Translations under genes and position numbers: made by a program
In this document: positions 1 to 5,863 of the stretch, piece by piece
Position numbering within the stretch: the first letter of the stretch is position 1
Layout of the letters: each line of letters begins with the position of its first letter
The notes under the pieces: generated by a model
Seen by the model: the letters and a program-made list of their open reading frames with translations, nothing else
Database searches by the model: none
What the model was told of the DNA's origin: nothing
NCBI GenBank assembly: GCA_021791295.1
Contig: JAJYWW010000042.1
Location: forward strand, 1 to 5,863
DNA from: a bacterium
GTDB taxonomy: Bacteria; SZUA-79; Acidulodesulfobacterales; Acidulodesulfobacteraceae
Direction: 5' to 3'
DNA: 5,863 nucleotides

Positions 1-250
1 TTTAGATTTAAAAAATATTCTGGTTACTTTTACAAGCTATTCCACCGTAGAAAATTTTGCAAACGCTTTAAAAGATATCGACGAAAATCTTTTGAAAAAA
101 GTCGTTTCTTCAGGCGTTAAGTTTGCGAGCATCGGAAACAAAACGGCCGAATATGCATTGGGATTTGGCATAAAATCTGATATAATATCTAAAGACGTTA
201 ATATAGATTCGCTTGTCGACGGAATAACAGGTTATTATAAAAAAAAATAA
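1..250 (+). CDS. hemD: Uroporphyrinogen-III synthase, C-terminal part (5' end outside window)
   Basis: The reading frame is open from base 2 to the TAA at 248-250 and gives the last 82 residues of a protein. Two blocks resemble the C-terminal half of the HemD fold: VTFTSYSTVENF near the start, matching the family's 'FTSxxxVxxF' strand-loop-helix, and FASIGNKTAEYALGFGI, matching 'IAxIGxxTAxxAxxxGL'. The end, with DVNIDSLVDGI, matches the usual 'T(I/V)xxLVxAI' tail. HemD cyclises hydroxymethylbilane, with inversion of ring D, to uroporphyrinogen III in the cytosol. That is the precursor of siroheme, and through AhbC/AhbD downstream, of heme. The protein could be a stand-alone HemD or the C-terminus of a CobA-HemD (methyltransferase-synthase) fusion, which is common in anaerobes; the window cannot decide. 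The family is divergent in sequence, so the call leans on these short motifs plus the heme-gene context. Its stop codon touches the ribosome binding site of ahbC. Confidence 0.8.
   Translation, partial: LDLKNILVTFTSYSTVENFANALKDIDENLLKKVVSSGVKFASIGNKTAEYALGFGIKSDIISKDVNIDSLVDGITGYYKKK
158..186 (+). promoter_or_regulatory. Possible internal promoter inside hemD, upstream of ahbC
   Basis: A perfect TATAAT lies at 181-186. TTGGGA (4 of 6 matches to TTGACA) lies at 158-163, giving a 17-base spacer. Transcription would start near 193 and leave a leader of about 70 bases before the ahbC start at 265. Because it sits inside A+T-rich coding sequence (Asp-Ile-Ile codons), it may be chance. It is listed because the spacing is ideal. 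Confidence 0.25.
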
Positions 251-255
251 AGGAG
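250..255 (+). promoter_or_regulatory. Shine-Dalgarno site of ahbC
   Basis: AAGGAG ends 9 bases before the ATG at 265. It overlaps the last base of the hemD stop codon, so the two genes are probably on one transcript. The site fixes the ahbC start. Confidence 0.85.
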
Positions 256-264
256 AAGATATAA

Positions 265-1455
265 ATGATAGGAATTTCAAAACTTTACTGCGGAGGGGTT
301 CACGCTTCGGACGCACTCAGATACGGGCGTATGTCGAGCAAACTGCCGTCGCATCTTTTGCAGTTTTCGGAAGATAAAAAACCCGTTATAGTATGGAACA
401 TGACTAGAACTTGCAATTTAAACTGCGTACACTGCTATTCGCAGTCTAAAAACCTGCAATACCACAACGAGCTTACGCTAGAGCAGGGAAAAGCTTTTAT
501 AGACGATATATCCGCTTTCGGTTCTCCGGTTATGCTTTTTTCCGGAGGCGAACCTTTGATGCATCCAAATTTTTTAGACTTGTGTTTTTATGCAAAGTCG
601 AAAGGAATGAGGGCGGTTATTTCTACAAACGGAACGCTTATTACGAGAGATCTTGCAAAAGAATTAAAAAAAGTCGGATTATCTTACGTTGGCGTAAGCT
701 TAGACGGTTTAGAACCTGTTCACGACAAGTTTAGGGGCAAGAAAGGCGCTTTCAGGGAAGCGATAGAAGGTATAAATTATGCTAAAGAAGCAGGAATTAA
801 GGTGGGACTCAGATTTACGATAAACAAAAGAAACGCAGAGGAAATACCCGGAATTTTCAAACTCATGGAAGAAGAAAATATACCGAGAATCTGTTTTTAT
901 CATCTTGTTTATGCGGGAAGAGGAACAAAGCTCATGGAAGAGGACTTAACGCATGAAGAGACGAGGCAGACTGTAGATACGATACTTGAACTGACCAAAG
1001 AAATTTATTCAAGAGACAATCAGAAAGAAGTCCTCACGGTGGACAACCATGCCGACGGTCCTTATATTTATTTAAAACTTTTAAAAGAAGGCAAAACCGA
1101 AGAAGCCGCAAATGTTATGAGCCTGCTTAAAATGAATGGCGGAAACAGTTCCGGAGTAGGCATAGGATGCGTCAGCTGGGACGGTGAAGTTTATGCCGAC
1201 CAGTTTTGGAGGCACTATTCTTTCGGAAACGTTAAAGAAAGAAATTTCAGCGAAATATGGACGGACACTTCAAATCCTTTAATGAAACAGCTTAAAAACA
1301 AAAAAGAATACGTAAAAGGAAAATGCAAAGACTGCAAATGGCTCGATATTTGCAACGGAAATTTCAGGGTTAGGTCCGAGGCGAAAGAAGACGACTTATG
1401 GTCTCCGGATCCGGCCTGCTATTTGACCGAAGAGGAGATACACGATGCAAAATAG
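265..1455 (+). CDS. ahbC: AhbC, 12,18-didecarboxysiroheme deacetylase (Fe-coproporphyrin III synthase), radical SAM
   Basis: The 396-residue cytosolic radical SAM enzyme removes the two acetate side chains (C2 and C7) of 12,18-didecarboxysiroheme, giving Fe-coproporphyrin III in the siroheme-dependent heme pathway. The N-terminus MIGISKLYCGGV followed by SDALRYGR and KLPSHLLQFS is typical of AhbC and unlike NirJ of heme d1 synthesis. The radical SAM CxxxCxxC motif is C50-C54-C57 (TRTCNLNCVHC), and the SAM-binding GGEP is at 94-97. A further conserved strand, VGVSLDG, is at 142-148. The C-terminal domain carries five cysteines likely to hold an auxiliary Fe-S cluster: C302, C354, C357, C363 and C385. 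The end, CKWLDICNGNFRVR...DPACYLTEEEI, is nearly diagnostic for the AhbC/NirJ group. The ATG at 265 has a good AAGGAG 9 bases upstream, and the family's conserved N-terminus begins exactly there. The gene follows hemD by 14 bases and overlaps ahbD by 11. Length is as expected for the family. The main alternative, another NirJ-like protein, is unlikely with ahbD adjacent. Confidence 0.93.
   Translation: MIGISKLYCGGVHASDALRYGRMSSKLPSHLLQFSEDKKPVIVWNMTRTCNLNCVHCYSQSKNLQYHNELTLEQGKAFIDDISAFGSPVMLFSGGEPLMHPNFLDLCFYAKSKGMRAVISTNGTLITRDLAKELKKVGLSYVGVSLDGLEPVHDKFRGKKGAFREAIEGINYAKEAGIKVGLRFTINKRNAEEIPGIFKLMEEENIPRICFYHLVYAGRGTKLMEEDLTHEETRQTVDTILELTKEIYSRDNQKEVLTVDNHADGPYIYLKLLKEGKTEEAANVMSLLKMNGGNSSGVGIGCVSWDGEVYADQFWRHYSFGNVKERNFSEIWTDTSNPLMKQLKNKKEYVKGKCKDCKWLDICNGNFRVRSEAKEDDLWSPDPACYLTEEEIHDAK
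1433..1437 (+). promoter_or_regulatory. Shine-Dalgarno site of ahbD
   Basis: AGGAG inside the last codons of ahbC (Glu-Glu-Ile) lies 7 bases before the ATG at 1445. It favours that start over the in-frame ATG at 1460, which has no purine-rich site before it. Confidence 0.8.
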
Positions 1456-2593
1456 CCATATGTCTCATCCGCACGGGCATCCGGCAGGCATGATGCACGG
1501 CGGAGCAATGCCCAAAAAAAACGAACTAAGATTGGTTTTCTGGGAGCTTACCGCACGATGCAATCTAAAATGCGTTCACTGCAGGGCGGAAGCGCAGATG
1601 GAAAGACAGGAAGACGAACTTTCTACCGAAAAGTGTTTCAGCGTAATAGACGATTTATGCAAATTCAGCAGTCCGATACTTATTTTAACTGGAGGCGAAC
1701 CGCTTTACAGGGAAGATATTTTCGATATAGCCGAATATGCTACGAAAAAAGGCTTAAGGGTGGCGCTTGCTACCAACGGAACTTTAGTCGACGAAAAAGT
1801 TGCAAGGCGGATTAAAGAAAGCGGCATTAAAAGAGTTTCGATAAGCCTTGACGGCTCAAACGCCAAAACCCACGATTCTTTCAGGATGATACCGGGTTCT
1901 TTCGACAGCGCTTTTAATGGAATTAAAAATTTGCAGAAAGAAGGCATAGAAGTTCAGGTAAACACGACTATAGCAAGGCATAACGAAGACGAAGTGCCGG
2001 ATATACTCGAATTAGCCATTAAGAACAATTTAAAAGCCCTGCATATATTTATGCTTGTGCCGGTAGGTTGCGGAGTTCAAATTGCCGATTCCCAGATGCT
2101 CGATAAGCAGAAATACGAAGATATACTTTCTTGGTTTTACGACAAAACTATGGAACTAAGGGGTAAAATAGAATTAAAAGCAACCTGCGCGCCTCATTTT
2201 TTCAGAATTATGCATAAAAAGGCAAAAGACGCAGGCATAACTATAACTCCGGAAACGCATGGAATGAATGCGGTTACCAAAGGATGCCTTGCGGGAAGCG
2301 GAGTGATGTTTATATCGAGAAAGGGAATTGTTCAGCCTTGCGGATATCTTCCCGTTCAGGCGGGAGACGTTACAAAGCAGTCTGCAGAAGAGATATGGGG
2401 CGGTTCCGAGGTGTTTTTAAATTTAAGGGATACGGGACTTTTAAAGGGCAAATGCGGTATCTGCGAATATAAAAAAGTTTGCGAAGGCTGCAGAGCAAGA
2501 GCGTATTACGAAAAGGGCGATTATATGGAAGAAGAACCTTACTGTATTTACGAGCCGATAAGAGGAAGAACCGCTTTAACGGGCGATAAATAA
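1445..2593 (+). CDS. ahbD: AhbD, heme synthase (Fe-coproporphyrin III decarboxylase), radical SAM/SPASM
   Basis: The 382-residue cytosolic enzyme converts the two propionates on rings A and B of Fe-coproporphyrin III to vinyl groups by radical SAM oxidative decarboxylation, making heme b. It is the last step of the pathway and uses the product of AhbC. The radical SAM cysteines are C39, C43 and C46 (TARCNLKCVHC), GGEP is at 83-86, and VSISLDG is at 131-137. The C-terminal SPASM-type domain has C281, C299, then C337-x2-C340-x5-C346-x2-C349, and C367, enough for auxiliary 4Fe-4S binding. The segment CGICEYKKVCEGCRARAYY followed by GDY..EEPYC is characteristic of AhbD. The first 22 residues are rich in His, Met and Gly (MSHPHGHPAGMMHGG), an extension seen in AhbD proteins that may bind metal or heme. 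The start at 1445 overlaps the end of ahbC by 11 bases and has AGGAG 7 bases upstream, suggesting translational coupling. An in-frame ATG at 1460 would also give a family-like N-terminus but lacks a ribosome site. Confidence 0.93.
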   Translation: MQNSHMSHPHGHPAGMMHGGAMPKKNELRLVFWELTARCNLKCVHCRAEAQMERQEDELSTEKCFSVIDDLCKFSSPILILTGGEPLYREDIFDIAEYATKKGLRVALATNGTLVDEKVARRIKESGIKRVSISLDGSNAKTHDSFRMIPGSFDSAFNGIKNLQKEGIEVQVNTTIARHNEDEVPDILELAIKNNLKALHIFMLVPVGCGVQIADSQMLDKQKYEDILSWFYDKTMELRGKIELKATCAPHFFRIMHKKAKDAGITITPETHGMNAVTKGCLAGSGVMFISRKGIVQPCGYLPVQAGDVTKQSAEEIWGGSEVFLNLRDTGLLKGKCGICEYKKVCEGCRARAYYEKGDYMEEEPYCIYEPIRGRTALTGDK

Positions 2594-2603
2594 TTACTAT
2601 AAT
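2576..2603 (+). promoter_or_regulatory. Possible promoter just before the RDD gene (near-leaderless)
   Basis: TATAAT at 2598-2603 lies in the 20-base gap after ahbD. TTAACG at 2576-2581 (4 of 6 matches to TTGACA) gives a 16-base spacer. Transcription would begin around 2610, only a few bases before the ATG at 2614. This would fit the absence of a Shine-Dalgarno site there. The A+T-rich context makes a chance match quite possible. Confidence 0.28.
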
Positions 2604-2613
2604 AAATTGATTT

Positions 2614-3033
2614 ATGGATAAAAAAGCAAACGTCCTTCACAGATTTATCGCAAAGGCTATAGATTTGCTTATATTCGGCTTTTTAAGCGAGATGTTTTAC
2701 CCTTACGGCTATCTTGCGGGAGTTCTTTATCTTCTGATTGCCGACGGTTTTTTCGACGGGGCGAGTCTGGGCAAAAGGCTGATAGGATTAAAAGTTACTA
2801 CCGGCATAGATAATAAACAGCCCGAATTTAAAGAATCCATTATAAGAAATTCTTTTATTGCCGTCCCACTGCTTTTTTCTTTCATCCCTTTGTTAGGCTA
2901 TTTTCTTTTAGTCGTGATAGGCGCTATTATATACGCGGCGGAAATCTATTTTATTATAAAAAGTCCGGAAGGCGACAGGCTCGGCGACAGATTTGCCTTT
3001 ACCCACGTAATAGACGTTCCAAGAAATAAATAA
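2614..3033 (+). CDS. RDD-family integral membrane protein, function unknown
   Basis: This 139-residue inner-membrane protein has the RDD domain pattern. The N-terminal helix runs RFIAKAIDLLIFGF (10-23), with Arg10 and Asp17 in the family positions. It is followed by the characteristic DGASLGKRLIGLKV (48-61), then a polar stretch with FKESIIRNS (72-80), and ends in GDRLGDRFAFTHVI (120-133). Hydrophobic segments lie at about 13-28, 31-46 and 81-115; the last is long enough for two passes, so three or four membrane spans are likely. RDD proteins have been linked to transport or ion exchange in some bacteria, but no specific role can be assigned here. The ATG at 2614 is the first in frame at the conserved N-terminus. 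No Shine-Dalgarno site precedes it (the upstream bases are A/T only, apart from one C and one G), so expression may rely on coupling to ahbD 20 bases upstream or on a near-leaderless transcript. The polA start follows the stop by only 4 bases. Confidence 0.82.
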   Translation: MDKKANVLHRFIAKAIDLLIFGFLSEMFYPYGYLAGVLYLLIADGFFDGASLGKRLIGLKVTTGIDNKQPEFKESIIRNSFIAVPLLFSFIPLLGYFLLVVIGAIIYAAEIYFIIKSPEGDRLGDRFAFTHVIDVPRNK

Positions 3034-3037
3034 AAAA

Positions 3038-5770
3038 ATGGAAAAAGACTCCATTAAAGCAGATCTTTTTTTGATAGATTCGAGTTCCTATTTTTACAGG
3101 GCGTTTTATGCCCTTCCCCCGCTTACAAATTCAAAAGGAAAACCTACCGGCGCAGCCTTGGGATATACCAGAATGCTCATGAAATTAATCAAAGAGGCGG
3201 ATATAAAATACGGCGCATGCCTTTTTGATTCCAAAGAGAGCTTAAGGAAGCAGTCGTACGAGGAATATAAGGCCAACAGAAAAGGAATGCCCGAAGATTT
3301 AGTCTCGCAGGTCGATTATTTAACCGATATTTCTTATTTGCTCGGGTTTGAAACGTTTAAGCTTAACGGTTACGAGGCGGACGATTTAATAGCCCGAACG
3401 GTAAAAAACTTTGAGGGTATCGATGCGTCTATCTGTATAGTCAGCAGCGATAAAGACCTTAAACAGCTGCTCTCCGAAAAAGTTATTATGTACGATGCCC
3501 TCAAAAATAAAATTATAACAAAAAAGATTTTTGAGGAAGAAAATGGAATCAAGCCGGAAGAATACAGGTATGTTTTAGCGCTTATGGGCGATTCGTCCGA
3601 TAATATACCCGGAATTAAAGGGATTGGCGAGAAAACCGCATTTGCGCTGATTAAAGAATATAAAAATTTAGACGGCATCTACAAAAACATAGATAATATA
3701 AACAAGCAAAAACTTAAAGAACTTTTATTAACATATAAAGAAGACGCTTATAAAAGTTTAGAACTTGCTACTTTTTACGAAGATATCAGCTTAAATGAAG
3801 CGTATTTTATTACGGGTTTGGAAAAATCCGCAGAAAATAATAAAGCATTCAACGCTCTTGAAGATTTTGCTTTAAAAGAAAAAAACAAAGAAGGACTTTA
3901 TAAAGTTTTTAAAGAGCTTGAATTTAATTCCTTGATAAAAGATTTAGGGGTTGAAGATAATAAACCGAACAAAGCCGAAAATTATGCCGATGACGATAAT
4001 AAAAGCAATAATGATAGCGTTAAAATAAAAGCCGAAGCCGATCCCTCCGCTTCCCAAAATTTCTCCGAAGACGGCGAATTTCTTTCCATTTACGTCGATT
4101 TTACCGAAAAAAAGAAAGAATTATTCGACGATGAATTAAATCCTATATATATTTATACTAAAGAAACGGGACAGGCATCATACGGACTCAAAGATATTTT
4201 CAACGATAAACATTTAAAGGATTTATTGAAAGACGGTTCCGTTTTAAAAATAGGGTGCGGACTTAATGCCGCAAAACTGTTTCTGGAAAATAACGGAATA
4301 GAATTTAACGGACTTTATTTTGATATAAAAATTGCTTCCTACCTTTTGAATCCTATAAAACATAAACATACTTTCGAAGATATAGAAGCGGAATTTCAAG
4401 AAGGGCTTAAGCCGTCAACGTCGGAAGAGTCAAACAATTATGCTCTTACCGTCTATTACTTGTATAAAATTTTAAAAACAAAAATAGAAACGGACGACGC
4501 TTTAAAGCATCTTTTCTACGAAGTCGATATGCCCCTTTCGTCGGTCCTTCTCGAAATGGAAAAAGCAGGATTTAAAGTTGATAAAGATATGCTTATGTCT
4601 TTATCGGCGTCTTTAGATTCGGATTCAAAAAAACTCACCGGAATAATACATAAAATCGCAGGCAGAGAATTTAATATAAATTCGCCTAAGCAGTTAAGTG
4701 CAGTTATGTTCGACGAGATGAAATTTAAGCGCGTCAAAAAAAACAGCACCGATATAGAAGTACTTCAGGCGTTAAAAGCGGAATTCGAAATACTTCTCGG
4801 AAACGGCAACGAAGATAAAACATTAAAAGACTATCTTTTATTTTTAGACAGCTTAATATCTTACAGAAATAAGGTTAAGCTCAAGACTTCTTTCGTCGAC
4901 GTGCTTCTGAGGGAGACGGACAAAGACGGCAGGGTTCACACGTCTTTTTCTCAAATCACTACTTCTACCGGAAGGCTTGCAAGCCAGAGCCCCAATCTTC
5001 AAAATATTCCCGTTTCTGGAGAAGAAGGCATTAAAATAAGGCGCTCTTTTATAGCTAAAGACGGATTTACTCTTATTTCGGCGGACTATTCGCAGATAGA
5101 TTTAAGGGTAATGGCCTCAATTTCCGGAGATACGGCGTTAATAGAAAGTTTTAAAAATAGCGAAGACATTCACGCAAAAACCGCCGCAGAAATTTTCGGA
5201 GTCGCCGCGGAAGCGGTCGATAAAGATATGAGAAGAAAAGCTAAAGTTATTAATTTCGGAATAATATACGGCATGAGCCCTTTCGGTTTATCCAAAGAAC
5301 TCGGTATTTCATCGGAAGAAGCAAGGCGTTATATAGATTTATATTTTAAAAACCATCCCGACATTAAAGAATATATGGAAAAAACAGTCAAAGAAGCAAG
5401 GTCTAACGGATTCGTCAGGACAGCCTTCGGAAGAAAATGCTATATAGAAAACATAAATTCCGGAATAAAAAATTTGTCGTCGTTTTCTGAAAGAGCGGCG
5501 ATAAACGCTCCCATTCAGGGAACCGCCGCCGATATAATTAAAATTGCCATGGTAAATATTTATAAACACGTTCAAAACGTCGAAGTTCTAAAAAACTCTG
5601 CAACAATGCTCTTACAGGTTCACGATGAACTGATATTTGAAGTCGAAGAATTAATAGCAAAAGATTTCGCAAAAGTTATCGCACCCCTAATGACCGATCA
5701 AAATCTTCTGTCCGGCGTTCCTCTGTCTGTAAATATAGGCACCGCAAAAAACTGGGCGGAAGCCCATTAA
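3038..5770 (+). CDS. polA: DNA polymerase I (5'-nuclease, degenerate 3'-5' exonuclease, family A polymerase)
   Basis: The 910-residue enzyme fills gaps and removes RNA primers in Okazaki fragment processing and repair. The 5'-nuclease domain (about 8-295) is intact. It has D14, R21, D64, the EADD acids at 113-116, SSDKD at 136-140, GDSSDNIPG at 184-192 (D185, D188) and the helix-hairpin-helix GIKGIGEKT at 192-200. A charged linker rich in Asn, Asp and Lys (about 303-346) follows. The 3'-5' exonuclease-like domain (about 347-490) has lost most catalytic acids, so proofreading is probably absent. The polymerase domain (about 495-910) has TSTGRL (642-647), PNLQNIP (652-658) and motif A DYSQIDLR (683-690) with catalytic D683. 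The O-helix (motif B) has R732, K736, F740 and Y744, followed by APIQGTAADI (824-833), and motif C has VHDE (861-864) with catalytic D863. Length is close to the 928 residues of the E. coli enzyme. The ATG at 3038 starts just before the conserved FLIDSSSYFYRAF. It lacks a Shine-Dalgarno site and is 4 bases after the RDD stop, suggesting reinitiation. Asp688 replaces the usual steric-gate Glu of motif A. Confidence 0.97.
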   Translation: MEKDSIKADLFLIDSSSYFYRAFYALPPLTNSKGKPTGAALGYTRMLMKLIKEADIKYGACLFDSKESLRKQSYEEYKANRKGMPEDLVSQVDYLTDISYLLGFETFKLNGYEADDLIARTVKNFEGIDASICIVSSDKDLKQLLSEKVIMYDALKNKIITKKIFEEENGIKPEEYRYVLALMGDSSDNIPGIKGIGEKTAFALIKEYKNLDGIYKNIDNINKQKLKELLLTYKEDAYKSLELATFYEDISLNEAYFITGLEKSAENNKAFNALEDFALKEKNKEGLYKVFKELEFNSLIKDLGVEDNKPNKAENYADDDNKSNNDSVKIKAEADPSASQNFSEDGEFLSIYVDFTEKKKELFDDELNPIYIYTKETGQASYGLKDIFNDKHLKDLLKDGSVLKIGCGLNAAKLFLENNGIEFNGLYFDIKIASYLLNPIKHKHTFEDIEAEFQEGLKPSTSEESNNYALTVYYLYKILKTKIETDDALKHLFYEVDMPLSSVLLEMEKAGFKVDKDMLMSLSASLDSDSKKLTGIIHKIAGREFNINSPKQLSAVMFDEMKFKRVKKNSTDIEVLQALKAEFEILLGNGNEDKTLKDYLLFLDSLISYRNKVKLKTSFVDVLLRETDKDGRVHTSFSQITTSTGRLASQSPNLQNIPVSGEEGIKIRRSFIAKDGFTLISADYSQIDLRVMASISGDTALIESFKNSEDIHAKTAAEIFGVAAEAVDKDMRRKAKVINFGIIYGMSPFGLSKELGISSEEARRYIDLYFKNHPDIKEYMEKTVKEARSNGFVRTAFGRKCYIENINSGIKNLSSFSERAAINAPIQGTAADIIKIAMVNIYKHVQNVEVLKNSATMLLQVHDELIFEVEELIAKDFAKVIAPLMTDQNLLSGVPLSVNIGTAKNWAEAH

Positions 5771-5773
5771 TAA

Positions 5774-5802
5774 GTTAAAATCAAATAATTTTAACATCTT
5801 TT
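5774..5802 (+). terminator. Weak intrinsic terminator after polA
   Basis: GTTAAAAT (5774-5781) and ATTTTAAC (5788-5795) form a perfect 8-base-pair inverted repeat with a 6-base loop. It begins three bases after the polA stop and is followed by TCTTTT (5797-5802) and a second T run at 5806-5811. The stem has a single G-C pair, so it is weak, but position and T tract fit the end of the operon. Confidence 0.5.
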
Positions 5803-5812
5803 AAATTTTTTC

Positions 5813-5840
5813 TTGACAAATTTTTTACATGTGGTATAAA
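5813..5840 (+). promoter_or_regulatory. Strong sigma70-type promoter for a gene beyond the window
   Basis: A perfect -35 TTGACA (5813-5818) is separated by 16 bases from TATAAA (5835-5840, 5 of 6 to TATAAT). TGG directly before the -10 box (5832-5834) makes the extended -10 TGnTATAAA. The region upstream of the -35 is nearly all A/T (5775-5811), like an UP element. Transcription should start near 5847 and run right, into a gene whose start is not in the window. No operator-like dyad is evident apart from a 6-base ACATGT palindrome in the spacer (5827-5832). Confidence 0.85.
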
Positions 5841-5863
5841 TAAGATAAATAGGATTAAATTTA

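Noticed and set aside
110..316. Minus-strand ORF of 68 codons across the hemD-ahbC junction
   Set aside because: It lies opposite two well-supported genes, gives no recognisable domain, and is explained by their codon pattern.
265..1455. NirJ (heme d1 synthesis) as identity of the first radical SAM gene
   Set aside because: The N-terminus MIGISKLYCG...SDALRYGR and the adjacent AhbD fit AhbC. No other heme d1 genes are visible.
1558..1815. Plus-strand ORF of 85 codons inside ahbD in another frame
   Set aside because: The ahbD frame carries the radical SAM motifs here; the alternative product is Arg-rich with no family features or ribosome site.
1445..2593. SPASM peptide-modifying maturase acting on a small RiPP precursor
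   Set aside because: No small precursor ORF lies next to the pair, and the sequence signature (CGICEYKKVCEGCRARAYY, His-rich tail) is that of AhbD.
3370..3678. Minus-strand ORF of 102 codons opposite the PolA 5'-nuclease domain
   Set aside because: The other strand encodes conserved nuclease motifs (EADD, GDSSDNIPG). The ORF is Ser/Ile/Leu-rich as expected for a shadow.
5827..5832. ACATGT palindrome in the promoter spacer as an operator
   Set aside because: The palindrome is only six bases and does not extend outward; too short to support a regulator site.

Overview
The window comes from an A+T-rich bacterial chromosome. All genes lie on the + strand, packed tightly with gaps of -11 to about 20 bases. 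The order is the 3' end of hemD (uroporphyrinogen-III synthase), ahbC, ahbD, a small RDD-family membrane protein and full-length polA. The last 93 bases hold a weak hairpin terminator and then a strong sigma70-type promoter for a gene beyond the window.

The clearest biological signal is the pair of radical SAM enzymes. AhbC and AhbD carry out the last two steps of the siroheme-dependent ('alternative') heme pathway: 12,18-didecarboxysiroheme to Fe-coproporphyrin III to heme b. The partial hemD in front of them makes uroporphyrinogen III, which feeds siroheme. The 5' half of the window is therefore the end of a heme-synthesis operon. AhbA/AhbB (siroheme decarboxylase) and the siroheme-forming enzymes are not visible; if clustered, they would lie upstream.

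This pathway is known from sulfate-reducing Desulfobacterota, some other anaerobes and methanogenic or denitrifying archaea. A bacterial family A polA, good Shine-Dalgarno sites on ahbC and ahbD, and a TTGACA/TATAAA promoter point to a bacterium. A low-GC, anaerobic or microaerobic Desulfobacterota-like lineage is the best guess, but the exact taxon is inference.

The 3' half holds two genes with no functional link to heme. The RDD protein and PolA lack clear Shine-Dalgarno sequences and probably depend on read-through and translational coupling, or on a candidate near-leaderless promoter just before the RDD gene. PolA keeps its 5'-nuclease and polymerase active sites, but its middle 3'-5' exonuclease domain has lost most catalytic acids. 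Its motif A also reads DYSQIDLR instead of the usual DYSQIELR. I found no mobile element, CRISPR array, tRNA or rRNA, and no clear sign of an entirely new system.
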